In this document: positions 21,758-35,494 of the stretch, piece after piece
Layout: the number at the start of each line of letters is the position of its first letter
How positions within the stretch are numbered: position 1 is the stretch's first letter
Source of the DNA: Gnetum montanum
Lineage: Eukaryota; Streptophyta; Gnetopsida; Gnetales; Gnetaceae
Direction of reading: 5' to 3'
Length of the DNA stretch: 64,000 nucleotides
Assembly (NCBI GenBank): GCA_015680685.1
Contig: MNCI01003851.1
Coordinates: forward strand, 378,244-442,243
Program-made: the position numbers and the translations under genes
Notes under the pieces: model-generated
What the model saw: only the letters and a program-made list of their open reading frames with translations
Database searches by the model: none
Told to the model about the DNA's origin: nothing

Positions 21758-23187
21758 AAGAACGTTGAAAATGCCTTGGGAGTTGCCAAATTTGGGTTTT
21801 CATTGGTTTTATGTTGGTGAAAGCCAAAACTACGCTAGAACCATCTACATCTAGCATAGAAATTATTGGGCCTTCACTTTAATAGTTAGGCTAGCATAGT
21901 TTTCATGAGACCTAGCATATCTTTTCAAGGCTAGCATAGGTTTGGTGAAGGCAATGTATTTTTGAACGACAACTTACTTTTTATAGTGCCCAATGTATTT
22001 TTGATAGCCTTTGTACATCAAACTTACAAAAAATTAAAAAAAATACACTACAATGAATGGCCTTTCACACCTACAAATTACATCAATAGATCATTAATCA
22101 TGGTATAAATTTGTAGCTCCAAATTAGTAATGATATGGTCTATTTAAACCAAATTTCTACACTTTGAAGAGACTTTTTGACAAACTGGCAATTGATTGAG
22201 CATTAGAGACTCTCAGTGCAATTACATAACAGTAAAAATTCAAGAAATAATTCACCATTTTTACAACCAATGTGGTAGATCTACACCTAAGAACTAGCAA
22301 GGAGTCTCAAAAGTTGAAGCTTGGAAGCACCTAGATTGTGCAACTAACTATAGGGCACAATCTACTAGTTTCACTAGGCTTGAACCATTACTTGGGTAGC
22401 TCCTTATGTACCTAGGCATACACTTGTATAGATTTGAACTTTTTTCTTGCAACATTCTTATTATTTTAATAAAATTTTCATTTCATTTATTTGTGCAAGA
22501 TTATTCCAAGTTAATTCTTGTACTTTCTCTTAGATTAGATTTGCATGTTTATATTTAATTTATTTTCATTTATTTACACGTTATAAGTCCCTGGGTGATT
22601 GACAAGACTCTCCATGATGCCTTGGATCCTCTTTCTTGGAGGTCCATGGGATCCAAGATTAAACTATTTTCATCAAAGATCTTCAGTCTTTTAGCACCAA
22701 ATTTTTCTAGTGCAAAAATACCATTTCTCCTAGCTTGAGTCTTTGTTGATTGTATGACCTTATCATATTCTTGATAACTTGGTATCTTTCTTATACTTGG
22801 CTAAGAAGTAATCTAAGTAGAGCTTCTTGGAGCATAGATGGTGTTGAATAATCTAGTAGCAAGATAATATTACATTTTAAGTCCCTCCATTTAAACCATT
22901 CATTCTAGTGAAAAATGAATGTCAAATCAACTTAATATAAATTAGCATGAGCATATGATATTTTGGTTTGTATTGGTCTACTTCAGTTGTCTTTATTATA
23001 ATTTTTATTATTACTTTTATTAAGCTTAATAGTAGGTGGATATTTCACTTTATGTGTGGAAGCCTTTTTAAGTCAATTAACACTTAAGTGTGTGTCCTTT
23101 AGAAATTATTCTAAGTGTTGAAAGATAAGCTTAAAAATACTTAATATACTGAATTGTATTAAAATTAATTAACTAGAAAACATTGAC
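21758..23187. other. Unassigned AT-rich stretch
   Basis: Includes several GGCTAGCATAG words at 21810-21940 and a plus-strand TATTTAAA at about 22140. It may hold the rest of the interrupted Tat-like LTR on the left and leader sequence of the next element (minus strand) on the right. No protein is recognised. Confidence 0.35.
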
Positions 23188-23209
23188 ACATCCTAAGAAA
23201 TGATGCCAA
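23188..23209 (-). promoter_or_regulatory. Primer-binding site, decayed tRNA-Asp type
   Basis: The minus strand reads TTGGCATCATTTCTTAGGAT directly after an LTR end of Athila type; compare TGGCGCCGTTGCCGGGGA. Confidence 0.6.
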
Positions 23210-24059
23210 TGATGAGTGTTAATAATCTAAACACTCAACTATACAAGTCACAAGTATTCATATGTGGCCATATTATAATTTGTGAATTGACAAGTAAGCT
23301 AATGATAAATTTCTAATCATTATCTTCTCACTAGAGTAATCAAAGTGCAAAATGCATGGTTTAACTCTTAGTGAGCTATATGATTAGATGATGTTGGTTG
23401 GATCTATGTGTAGTAACAATAATCATAGTGGAATAGATATGGGTTTTATTAACTAAGGATAATGAAAATATTAAGCTACCCTAGCCTATTGGTAATAAGT
23501 ATTCATTTCTAGCTTATTGTACATGTTTTGGGCTAATGTAATTATTACTAGGATTACCGAGTACCTTTACTAGTAAGTGAATCAATCAAAGCTATTACTG
23601 AATTATCAAATAATTACACTTTATGCTCAAAACTAGTCATAATTATTTTTTCCATACTAACAAATAGTAGAATAATAAATCAATTAGGAAATATAAATGA
23701 TAATGTAAAAATAAAAGACATAGGAATGTAAATTTATTTTATATAAGATGTTGCAATGATGAAGAATAATCATCATCTTGATTGTCATTCATGAATTTTA
23801 TCTAGGAATAATCCATTTAAATAAAGATATCATACAACTATAATTATCTTTATTATAGGCATCACATCTAAATCTAGGCTCATAAAAGTAAACTACAAAA
23901 AATTTGTTAAAGGTTGGTAAAAATGTATCCCTTGTCATGATGATAGGCTTATATTTATAGGCATTACCATAGCCTACTACATTGTATCTATGACATTGCA
24001 TATTGAGCTATGATAGCACATCTATGATATTGTAGTCAACATAATAAATAGTTTTATCA
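23210..24059 (-). repeat. Athila-type 5' LTR, diverged copy D
   Basis: On the minus strand it ends CACTCATCA next to the primer site and carries a TATA box (CCTATAAATATAAG) at about 23955. Blocks such as GGTAATCCTAGTAATAATTAC match the same places in the LTRs at 6421 and 9546. The outer end at about 24059 is estimated from TGATAAAAC. Internal sequence would lie to the left; no gag can be read there. Confidence 0.6.
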
Positions 24060-26700
24060 CCAAAAAAATTAAGTCATAAAGTTCTCAAGAGGAGAACCAA
24101 ATATGAAAGTAATTGTAATCATAGATAGATCACATGAGATTGTACAAAAGTATGTAGTAGTGATAAAGCCTATAGAAGAATGAAGGAATTCATTAAAATA
24201 ATTGAAATAATGATTCCAATGAAATAGAATAATCTAGATTTATTTATACATATGATAGATGAAACCACCAAAACTTGTGGAAATTTTGTTATGTTTATAT
24301 TACTAATCTTAGTAAGGATTATATTTTCTTTTCTTTCAACAATTTGATATTACATAACTTATTATATATAATAAACTTGTAAAGATATTTACAATAATTA
24401 TTATGTTACGTTTATTTTATATAAATAGGCTGACCATTATAATATGTCAAGGATTTGAGGATAGTTTTTGTAGCCCATTTAATCTATATATGTATAAGAA
24501 TGCTCATGCTTTACTATATTTTTGAGACATTGTATATCATACCTTAAAAATGTAGAGGCATTATTTGGTTGGTTAGAGCATGTGACTTGTAGTTTACAAG
24601 TTAGAGTTTTAAAGCTAATGGGTATGTAGAAATATCATGCATCTATGTTTAATAATAATATCATGAAAGTTCATATTTACTATATATGCTAGGAGTACAT
24701 ATAGTCATCTAGTTCTAATTTTGACAACCACCAACCCCACACACTAAAAATTATGTTATTTATCTTAGTGTATAAAGTTTAATTTCTAAATGATATATAA
24801 AATATTATTTTTATACTTATATAAAGAAATTAAAGAAATTATGGAAACATAACCACTTAAGAAACTAGATACCTAGAGTTTATACATGAATTTTAGCAAA
24901 TATTTTAATTTAATTTATTCTTATTGAAAAAATTATGTAATATAATCTATGCATATTTGAAACTATTTTTAATCTATTACAAATACCGAATAAATGAAAA
25001 TACTCATCTACTGATTCTTTTAAAAATTTTATTAAAATAAAAATTTAAACTTTTAGATTGATGTGAAGATCATAAGACCATAGAATTATATTTTAAAGGT
25101 TTGTGATTTAAGCCATTTTCTTTATATAAATAATATAGAATTCTAATTTTAGCTATTCTTTGTAGAAGTAGTAGCAAAATTTCTCATTCCATCTATTTGG
25201 AGAATATTATATTTTGTGAACATTAAAATATTATTTTATGTAATTTATATATAGCTTAGTATAATCAATTAGGATATAACTAATAACCTATAGAAAAGAA
25301 AATCATAAATCTTTTTACTAAGCTACATATCATTATAGATGAAATTTATAAATGAATTAAAGGTAATCACAATAATTTTATCATTAATAATACTAATCAA
25401 GGATTTTATTATTCAAGAAATCCTATGATATTATATTCTTACTTATGAAGATCCAAATATCTAAAGGAATTGACTATTTTTACATTTGCAGCCCCAAATT
25501 TAAAATTATGATTTGTATTTCTTGTGAGCCAAATTATCATTGTTTGTCCACATTGACTTGTAGGGTATAATAGAAACAAAAATTTTCTAGAATTTACAAC
25601 ATATTTGGCATACTATTTTGGAAGGTAATAATTAAGGTGGTATCAAGTGCATAAATAAGGAGATTCACTACATAGGATCCTATCTTGATAGTATGTTGAT
25701 GGTTTCTTGTACATATTCAATCTTATAGCTCTTTAATAAAGAGATAAAAGGGCTGGAAATAAAGGGTATCCTTTATTTACCAAAATTCTACTTTAAAATT
25801 GAAAATTATCCTATAACTACTTATCTTTGAGCTTTATGATGACTTTTTCAAATAGCTTTTTTATTGTAGTCATCAAATCTATAGAAATGCCTAATTTATT
25901 TAAGTGTAACCATAATTTTTTTATGAATTATAGAATTATATGTTTTTTCATAGAGTTAAAAAAGCAAATAAATAATTTTCCATGAGGCCTTTTCATAGCT
26001 ATCATGAATATTTGAGTGAAACTAAGTGGTCAACTATGAAATGGTTCTTTCTAAAACTAGCTTGTCACATTGCTCTAATGTTGTTACTTGATATTCAAGT
26101 GCTAAAATTGGTGTCTAACAACTTATTAATGATATTAATTACAACTATGCATCATTGTTGCAAGCCATTATGCATAATTATGTTTAGTTTGTGATAAAGT
26201 ATTCTCTAAACAAATTTCCTTGCCCATTTAAGTAATTCATCATACCAATCATGAAAACCACCATCTTTTCCAATAGCCATTCTATTAATTCCTTTTATTA
26301 ATTCATTTATATTAAAGTGGATGAATGCATGACAAAAACTAAATTAGTAATTATTAGCTTCTTTTAAAAATAAATTATTATAAAATGCACAAATTTCATA
26401 AAAATAGATATTAAGTTATGTAGAAACCTTGTACTAAAAATACTTCTAAAAAATTTTGGTCTTTTTTGTATCATGCATGTAAAATGCTCTTGTGATTCTT
26501 TGATCAAAATTCTTTTTTCTCCTAGATAAGTATGTGTACTTAACTAAATTTTGGCTTTTTTTTTTCATCATCTATTTTAATATTTCTTCTATCCTATATA
26601 CAATCATCATTAAACTAATTTTTTAGCATTATGCTTATGATCATTAGTAAAATTTTTATCTACCTATAACAAAATCTACTTTAACTCCTTAATATAAAAA
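24060..26700. other. Very AT-rich sequence, no recognised gene
   Basis: I see no motif that I can name. A 70-codon plus-strand frame at 25982-26194 has no recognised similarity. One tRNA-like head lies at about 24555. Confidence 0.4.
24555..24640 (+). repeat. tRNA-like (SINE-type) head
   Basis: TTGGTTGGTTAGAGCATGTG followed by ACTTGTAG...TAGAGTTTTAAAGC has the spacing of tRNA A-box and B-box segments. The second box is poor. No poly(A) or other tail is clear. Confidence 0.3.
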
Positions 26701-26714
26701 AGGTTTATCACCTA

Positions 26715-26872
26715 CAAGCCTAATGCTCATCCTACCAAGGTAGGATCCTAGAATGGGTGGTGGATAAGCAAAAGCCTAACTTCTTTTGAGTGGTTGTGCC
26801 TAGGGTTGAATCTAGGTCTTATAGCTTGAGAAACAAGCATCTTACCATCACTCTAAGTGGTGTTTCCTTCAA
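26715..26872 (-). repeat. tRNA-derived SINE-like element
   Basis: The minus strand shows AGAGTGATGGTAAGATGCTT (A-box-like) and, 35 bp on, GACCTAGATTCAACCC (B-box-like), then a non-tRNA body containing CCTACCTTGGTAGG. This is the standard plan of a plant SINE. Target duplications were not found. Confidence 0.42.
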
Positions 26873-27894
26873 ATTGTTAATATATCTTTTAACATTCTAC
26901 TAATTTTTCACCATCTCTTTATATTTTTCTTTGGTCTATAATATTAGTTTTATTCAATAGACTTATTTTTCTTATTATTTTCTACATCTCAAAACACATA
27001 GATTTGTAATAGAAACTTTAAATGATTCTACCATCTCATCTTTGACTTTAACCTCTATGATACACTAAATACTTTCAATGAAAGATGAAAAAAATAACTT
27101 AAGAATTAACACCTTGAAATCTTGTCAAAGTGAATATTGTAGAATTTGAAGAAATGTTAAACCATTGTAGATAAGTAGATGTAGAGCCTTTCTCCATCCC
27201 AAAAGATGTTATCTCATTCAATTAATATTGCTTTATTAAGAGCATTAAATCTAAGAATGATCTAGATTAATATTTATGTTACTAGTTTTATTCTATCATT
27301 GAATAATTTTTTTGACATGATACTACTTTGTACAAATTAAAATATCCACTTCTATTCAAAATTCTATAATTCCTATTTGTAAATGCTGAAAAGAATAGTC
27401 TATATATCAAGATCTATATTATTGTAGATTGTAGCTTCTATAAGATCATAACCATGCTAGTGATGGATTTTTATCTAAATATATTACTTATGTTCATCTA
27501 TCTTATATACCTATACAAAATGCTCCAAATATTTTCTAAGAAAACATAACCTTTGGAGGACCTTCTTCTACCTTCTCTAATATTTTTGGTAAAGACTTAA
27601 TGAACCCTAGAATAGTAAAATCTTCTAATCCTTCATCCTTCTACATTTTTATTGAATTAACAATATCAAAATAACCAAAGAAATAAAGAATTTTTAAATA
27701 AAAACTTTTATGTATAATAGCACCATGAATATTAATAAATCCATAACATAATATGCCTAGATTATTTTTGAAAAATTATTGGAATATTATTTACTTGTAT
27801 TAAACTACTAGACTTGCATCATTTTGGTATGTTACAATACCTTTTTTGTCACAACTTTGATGTTTTTCTATTATTTAGCTCTTTCTATAAGTTT

Positions 27895-28140
27895 CTTATT
27901 CCTGAGATCCTCATTTATCTAAATTCTATTTCTATGTTTAGTTTGCTTTAAATAGCTATAATGCCTTCAAACATGCTCTTTATCTTCTACATCATAAAAT
28001 TTAATAATTATGTGATGAGGTTCTTTATTTAAAGCTCTAACTAGTTGATTAAGAGGAATAATATCCATATCTTCATTGATGATTTTTGAAATCTCTATGA
28101 TATGCATATCTTTATCAATGTTATAATATCAAAATAAATA
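27895..28140 (-). pseudogene. Possible LINE ORF1-like relic
   Basis: One minus-strand frame reads EPHHIIIKFYDVEDKEHV, a stop, RHYSYLKQTKHRNRI, a stop and INEDLRNKK. The R.IIVKF..V.DKE.V...AR....INEDL layout resembles the RNA-binding part of some LINE-1-type ORF1 proteins. It is short and broken. It runs opposite to the reverse transcriptase relic at 29 kb, so the two need not belong together. Confidence 0.3.
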
Positions 28141-28351
28141 ACAATTATTAAATAACAACATAATGTAGAAAGTTTAACTACTATTGAAGATCTCAGTGCA
28201 ATAGTTTATAAATGGAAGTATTAGTATGATGGATGAACAACTATTAGAATAGAAAAACATATTTTGATTTGCACATGACGATTGCCTTGTTATATTTCCT
28301 CTATAGTCATCTCAAGGTAACTCTTGCATTGATTTTCATTTTTTTCACTTT

Positions 28352-28475
28352 TTGAGAGAGAGAGAGAGAGAGAGAATGCCCCTAAGCTAGCATTTAGAGT
28401 GCTAGTATTGGGATTCAAATGAGTACCTTGAAGGTGTAATGTGTATGAGCTAGCCAACTAGGCTATAGTTATTGT
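28352..28475 (-). repeat. SINE-like element with (CT)n tail
   Basis: The minus strand starts AGCCTAGTTGGCTAGCTCAT (A-box-like), then CTCATTTGAATCCC (B-box-like), a short body and a run of about 11 CT units (28374-28353). tRNA-derived heads with a simple-sequence tail are typical of SINEs. Confidence 0.45.
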
Positions 28476-29040
28476 TATGCATTGATTTTCTTTATTATTC
28501 ATATGAAAACATTGAATTCATTAAGAAGTTAAAAAATGGAGATGATTTGATGGAGTCTTATCATCATCGTTTAAAGTTTTTGTTACAAATTAAAATTTAT
28601 TCTCAAACAATCAAAAATAGGAATAGAGAAAATTTTTAATATAGATTCATCCCAAAATTCAAGGAGAAATGTATTAATGCAACACCTAATGAATGAAATC
28701 TTGAAAGAAAGCTAATTATCTTGAGTAAATTTTGCTTATAGAAACTAAGAAAGTTGTGCATTCACAACAAGAAGATTCTCAGAAGACTTGGTTTGATGAG
28801 AATTCTATGTATGCTAGATAAAATATTAAGAATGCAAATAAGTAAGAAAGAAAAAGTTTAATTAAGACATATAAATACTTAATTACAAAAAAATGAAAAA
28901 ACATTATTAGGAAGCAACAAAAATATTTTTCTTATACCATTAAAAAGGAGCCTAGATAGTTTTGACAATGTTTTTATCATAAGGTCTCTTCATCATTTAA
29001 TTTTTATATTCAAGATATATGTTAATTTTACAATGAATCA

Positions 29041-29660
29041 TTTATAGAAGAAGATGATAACGGTACTACTATTGTATATCAAGAACCTCTTCAATTCACT
29101 CTTAAGGAAGTCACAAAGGGTATTTAAGAGCAAGCATCTTGCAAAGCTATAGATTCAAATGGTTTTTATATTGAATTATTAAGGTGGGTAGGACCCATTA
29201 TTCATAAATAATTTTGGCATAGATTAAATTCAACAATTAATCAGGAATTAGATCAACCTTAAAAAATAGCAAGGCTATATTATTATATAAAATAGGGGTA
29301 AAACTAATTTGAACAATTATCAAATTATTATTATGAGTAATATTATTTCTGGGGTATTGGACATCCCATTAGAAAAAAAAGAAGTAATTCTTAGGTTGAA
29401 GTTAACTAAGTCAAGGTAAGGTGATAAGCATGCTTTAGATAAAATCACACCACTATTGAACACTTAGTTATTCTCATACACTTCATGGAGTTTGTAAAAA
29501 ATCCTAACAAAAAATGTAATTATTTATTTATTTTTTGATTTTGTAAAACCATATGATTTAGTGGTTTACAAAAATCTATGGTGGTGCTTGTATAAAATTG
29601 ACCTTCCTTTATAATTGATTACAACGATATAAACTAAAAGATTGTATGAAGAAGTGATTA
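29041..29660 (+). pseudogene. Non-LTR (LINE-type) reverse transcriptase relic
   Basis: Frames on the plus strand give, in order, FTLKEVTKGI, SCKAIDSNGFYIELLRWVGP, a stop, FWHRLNSTINQELDQP, then after a shift NLNNYQIIIMSNIISGVL and later FDFVKPYDLVVYKNLWWCLYKI...LYEEVI. This follows the fingers and motif A region of LINE reverse transcriptases (KA.GPDGI..ELLK, NYRPI, VDF.KAFD.V). Stops and shifts are frequent. The later catalytic YxDD motif is not found. The clade cannot be assigned by eye. Confidence 0.62.
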
Positions 29661-29949
29661 CTCAAATTACAAATTACAATTCAAAGAAAAATTTAAATTT
29701 TATTGTAAAATTGAAATTAAAAAGGTTATCCACTTTCTTTAACTATTTTGGTACTTTTATTGATGAAATATAGGACTAATTATGTAGTAAGTATGATAAT
29801 CATGCTATCAAAATTGCATCCTATAATGGAGCATATGTGTGTGAGAGAAATTGAAAAACCATTATCTTTAGTAGGAAGATTTATTATTGTTTATAGGAAT
29901 TTAAAGTCACAAATCATTATTCATCCTTTATGGATTTGTTAAAATGTTT

Positions 29950-31640
29950 ATAGGATAATTAGTAGCATTCTTTCATTTTCTAAACATGGCACCTCCTCTC
30001 ACTAATGCTTCATAATTTCTCACCCCATTGCCTATTTCCTACCTACCTAACCATGCTAACTTTCCATAGTTGAGAATCATCCTATATGTTTTGTTTCCTC
30101 TAACTCATTATCATTAAGAAACTTTCTTCTCTCTAATGCCTAGTCCACCATCTAGACTAATTCACCTACCACTCCACCATCTTCAACATGGTTTCACCTT
30201 GTTAAATCTCATATCACATAATTGATTAAGTAATATTTTAACATTTGTTTTGGTCACTTCAGGCTTTCTTCCCAATAACTAGACTCTTAGGAGAACCTTA
30301 TCCCCTATCCTATCTGTGATGTTATCAAGGATTGTTCCACAAACAAGTTCAAAACTATGGTGCCTCCTAGAATTATTGAGCAATAGATACAGTACTATCA
30401 ATATACTTTGCTTGGCACTTTCCCAAGACATGTTCTATCACAACCTAAAAATTTATATATAAGCTTAATTATTTAATTTAATGCATGTGATTAATTCTTT
30501 AATGCTATCATATATGTTTTAATAGAATAGTTCTAATGTTTTTTTTAATTAAATCACATCATTATATTATTATTATTGTTGTTATTGTTAGTTTTCTACT
30601 ATTGGAGTTCAATCATAGATCTACTATATATTTTATGATTAAATGTTAAAATCCAATTACACATGGAAGTTTTTTTTGTTCACTATCATGCCTTTATAAG
30701 CATGTAACTATGCATATTTTATTCTGTATGCACATTCAATTATGTATATTCAATATTTAGTATGTAGATTTAATTATGCACATTTATGCTTTATTATGCA
30801 CATCTACTTATGCATCTTTTATTTTTATTATGTACATGTGATTCTAGAAAGCTCTATCATGGAGCAATTTTGAATCTTAACCCCATCTAGATCATATCCC
30901 TTGTTACTTTTTGTCATTAAATTAGAATTTGAAGTTAATTTTTAATTATAATTTAAAATTGCATAAATCATCTTTATTTTAGAAGTACTTTAGGATGATG
31001 TTATACCTAGAATTTGACATTACCAATGTTGTTAGACCATTTAAAAACATTATCATTCATCATAGATTCAGTACAATTAGAGTTATGATTTTCGAGATAT
31101 CATATTTTCTTGTTTGTTATAAATTCTATAAAGTTTCAACATTTGAACTATGCGATAATGATAAGTGATGTTTAAATATGATTTCAATATACAACTAGGT
31201 AAAGCACTTGATAAGGATTGTATAGATTCAAATGGAATTTGATTTGGAGTTTGAGTGTGCCTATTATTAGGTCTTGAACCTCAAAAGTATTAGTGGAGAA
31301 AGTAATGAAGTAAAAAAGTTATGAAAAATGTTAATGTTAAGAAAATTATTAAAATGAAAATTCAAAATTCTTTTAAAAAACGTTAAAGGTGGTTCATGTG
31401 AGGTGGTTTCAAAAATAGTAAACATATAAGCTTATCTGTATAAATGACATTTAACATACATATTTCACTTTCTTGTCTCTCTTCTTTTTCATCTTGCCTA
31501 TGCATTTGGGTTTTTAGTCATCTGTTCTAAATAAAAATCATTTTTTGGCCCTGTTTCTTCATTTTCAAGTTAATTTTACCCTTGTTTCTTTTGTTTCTGA
31601 ACATGTATCTAATCCAAGTGTTGTGCTACATGTGATTCTT
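29950..31640. other. Unassigned AT-rich stretch
   Basis: A TATCACAACCTAAAAATT word at about 30439 looks like a decayed LTR start. A Pro/Thr-type codon stretch at 29990-30200 may be a gag relic, but no domain is clear. Confidence 0.3.
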
Positions 31641-31645
31641 CCACT

Positions 31646-31653
31646 TATAAATA
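31646..31653 (+). promoter_or_regulatory. TATA-like box, probable LTR
   Basis: CCACTTATAAATAGAG is followed by a leader-like sequence with TTCAAAGTGAAG, in the style of a plant LTR promoter. LTR ends were not identified. Confidence 0.35.
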
Positions 31654-31908
31654 GAGTTTTTCCTTTTAATCATCTTGTTCTAAATCATAAAGGGGTGTTC
31701 TAGCACATTAGTTCAAAGTGAAGTAAAAGGCTGATTTTGGACATCTTGAGAGAAGCAAAGGAAATACAAAGATTGTGAAAGCCCTATCTACTCTATAACA
31801 AAGAATATTTTACATTCATTTTTATGTAGCTACCCCATTTTATTTCAAATTTTATAAGAAAGCTTATTTTACTTTTCTTTTCATGTTATTCTCCTATATT
31901 GTTGTGGA

Positions 31909-31930
31909 TTATATATATATATATATATTT
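31909..31930. repeat. (TA)n microsatellite
   Basis: About 11 TA units in a row. Confidence 0.85.
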
Positions 31931-32577
31931 TTCCTTTCTAGTTTTTCATTATTTTTCCCATGATTTTAATTATTATGTCATGATTTTATCAACGTTTCCT
32001 TAGCTTGGACTTGTTTTTATATGGAAATCAATATTTTAATATTGTCTACATCATTTTCTTTTCTTTTGATGAATTTTTTAAATTGTTAAAAAATTTTCCA
32101 AATTGCATCTAAGATATTTTATGATTATTCTAGATCAACTCTTAATATAAATAAGATTTGTTGAGAATTTGTATGGAATTTTCGCTAACATTGATTTTTG
32201 ACTATTTTGAAAATCATTTAAATTTCTAAAATAAAGTAACAATATTTATGTGATTGACATTGCTCAATTAGTAGTGGGAACTAAGAATCTTTTAGATGCC
32301 CCTGTTTGTATGTAGTAGTGGAGTGTTCTTTAGTGGGATCCATCTCATAGGAACAAGGGTAGGGATAGATTTCCTACCTTGGATTTTAATTTAGAAGTTC
32401 ATGTGAGGCTAGAAAACTAGCCAAGATCATAACACTAAGTAGTTGAGTCTAATGATGTGCAATGAGGCATAGTCAAGATGTATCCTTTTGATAATGCATA
32501 TGCCTTTGCTATTGAGGATGTTAATAGTAAGGCTATTTTCAAGACTTGATCATGAATGGTTTGTTTGAAGTCACAAG

Positions 32578-32864
32578 GATAATTTGATGATAGTAGTAAG
32601 GTAATTTCAAGATCTATCAGTGCATTCCTTTGTCAATAAGGATAACCAAGAGCTAGTCTTTAGAGATGCCTATACAAAATATACACAATTTGGATTTTTG
32701 TTGGACAATTTGTAATTTCTTTGAACATTAAATAATTAAAAGGACAATCCAATGATAGTAGTAAGGTTATTACAAGACTTGTGGATATATTCCTTTGGTA
32801 GTGAGGGTAACTAAGAGCTAGCCTTCAAAGACGCATGGATTAAATATATATTATTTGGATTTTT
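32578..32864 (+). repeat. Diverged tandem duplication, period about 164 bp
   Basis: ATGATAGTAGTAAGGT...ATTCCTTTG...AGAGCTAG...TTTGGATTTTT occurs at 32590 and again at about 32752, with a partial earlier version from 32455. It is not coding. Confidence 0.7.
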
Positions 32865-33693
32865 AGATTTTTTTCAGATTTCTAGAAAATTTGTGACATT
32901 TTTAGACTTTGAAACATTTTGAATATTTACTTTGAAACTTTTGTGTAACGCATGTCTTGAGAATTTTGGCATAGAACCTTTATGCTCCATGAAGAGGGAA
33001 ATAAAATAACCTTTCTTATTTCAGGGGTTCTGACTACTCTTGCATTTTGATGTAGAGAGCCCAGAGTAGCCTTAGAAACATCGAAAGAGAAACATGAAAA
33101 AAAGGTGAATTGATTTTGCATAAGATGGATCCTATAAACTTATAAATTAACTTTTATATATTTTTTATTTTTGTAAAATAGAAATCTTGTACATGTTTTG
33201 GATACTTGAGTTATGTATCTATTTTTTGAGTAAATAATAAAATATAATAGATATGAAATTTTGGTCTATGTTATTTGGATCATGAGATTCCAAGGACCAA
33301 TTTTCATTTCATTGCATGCTATATGTTTGGGAAAATTTAAGATTACTTATTATATATTAATATTTTATCCAATTATCATTTTTAATTTTATTATTTAATT
33401 AGGTAAATTTTAAATATAAATATCTTTTTTTTCTAAATGTATGATTAAGATAAAACAATTATGTTAGAATTTATTATTTTGTGTACTATTTTATGATGCA
33501 ATTAGTGAAATGTTTTGACATCTACATTTTTGTAGATGTACAAATCTCTATTTTATTTAATTATGTATACAAGTAATATGAAATTTTATTGTATTATACT
33601 ATTCCATTGTATTTATGCTTATAATTAATAAATTTTATCTATTTTATAACTTCCTTCTGAATTAGTAAATCAAGGTTAAATCCAAATCTTTGG

Positions 33694-33705
33694 GCTTTGA
33701 TATCA
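33694..33705 (-). promoter_or_regulatory. Possible decayed tRNA-Met primer site
   Basis: The minus strand reads TGATATCAAAGC, two transitions from TGGTATCAGAGC. The sequence to the right would be an LTR on the minus strand, but its ends are not clear. Confidence 0.35.
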
Positions 33706-35480
33706 CTTTTATTAGTTATTTATAGAAATTTATAGATAATTAATAGGATTGTTACATATTCTTAATCTTAAGAGGATTACATAGGAGGATCACGAATAGT
33801 GTTCTTGATTTTCCCTATTACGGGTATTGTAGCTACTTTAACCTTTTCTATGTGTTTAAGTTCTCGATGCATTGTCACATCTTTAGCAATTCATGAGCAG
33901 CAAATTTACTACTAGATTGATACTAGTTGTTATGATTGCATTGTCAACCATCCTTAAGTAATTTAGTTTTATTTGAAAAGGCCTAGTTCTAACATTTTAT
34001 ATCATGTGTAATATCGTTACTTATTATCATCTTAAAGGTCCCAATTTTGGCATTTTCCATAACTTGTGATAATATTGACTTAGCAATTGTTTAGCAATTC
34101 TACATCAACTTTGATGTTTTCTGTTAATTCTGAATTATTCCAATTTTAATGTCCCACATCATTATTTTAATTATTGATTTTCCACATCATCATTCTACAC
34201 AAGTAAAATTTTTACAATAACTTTAACTTTACACAATAAATTTTTTATCTAGAATCTTTCAAAATTTTTTGTAGGCCTTGATGCATCATTTCTTGATATT
34301 CTATGAGACATCTCTAACTAATAAATAGAAGCCATACCTCAATCAAAAAACTAAGTTATGTACTCTGAAAGAAAAAGATCTTTGAAAACATCAACTATAA
34401 GACTCTTTTAGCATGTCTGAGTCATACTAAAATTATAATTTCTTTTGCTCTTGCTTTCTTCTCTCTAGTACATATTATATCTCCATTTTGTTAAGCGCTT
34501 AACACATGGTGGATTCTATTGGATATGAATCCATGCTTTGATTTGATTTAATCAAATCCTTGTCCTACTCTTCTAGATTTACATTCATATTAGCTTGTTT
34601 CCTTAACAAGATCTTTATTAAGCACATGCATCAAAGAGAATTAGGTTAATGCAACTCCTTCTTAGTTGTCTCTGATCAATTGATCACATCTCCAAGAATA
34701 TTTATTACTATTGCTAGGTTCCTTTTTCTTCCATATATTTGTTACTATTATTTTTTTTTCATTTAGAAACTTTTATCCTCCAATATTTGGAGAAAATTTT
34801 TAAATACCATTATAATGATTGATTTGAGGTTAAGAATTTATTTTTATTTTTAGATCCATTCTCTTATTTTTTTTTCTTCTCCACATACCAAGTATCTTTA
34901 AATATCTTTTGTGTTCCTTTTTCAAATCTCAAGTAATGTCCTTTCCTCATATTTCTATTTTATAAATAGAATAGAAGTTATTTCCTTGACATCCCATTTT
35001 CTTTAATCTCACAACATTTTTGACTTCATGTTGTTTCTTCTCTAATCATTATTCCATGTTTACTGCACATTCATTTTGATCTAAATTCTAATCTATGTTT
35101 CATGCAAGTATAGCTTCTATTGATAATATATTTTCAACCTATAAGTCACCTTTTGATTTAAAGTTTTTTAGCTTGTTTGATACCTACAAAGTATTTGACT
35201 CATTTCATAAAAGTTGTTGTAAGTTGATCATGCTAATTATCATCATAAGATCTTTGATGTTAGAAAGATGATGGTCCATTAGAAATTATGCATTGTTTCT
35301 TAAAATTTATCTATCAACAACCTTAATTTCTATCATTGTGATTTTCTACCATCTTTTGCTAAGTTTCTTTAAATATGTTACATCATAACTTTTAACATCA
35401 TGTCAATTTTCTCTATTAATTTAATTTTTTTTCTAAAACATTTTCTACTAACATTTCCTATTAGCTTTAAATATATTTGT
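33706..35480. other. AT-rich stretch, no recognised gene
   Basis: Possibly LTR and leader of a minus-strand element whose primer site is at 33694. No frame of note was recognised. Confidence 0.35.
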
Positions 35481-35494
35481 AGAAATCTATAACA

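Noticed and set aside
24555-24640. Functional tRNA gene
   Set aside because: A- and B-box-like words are present, but no proper acceptor, anticodon or T stems can be formed.
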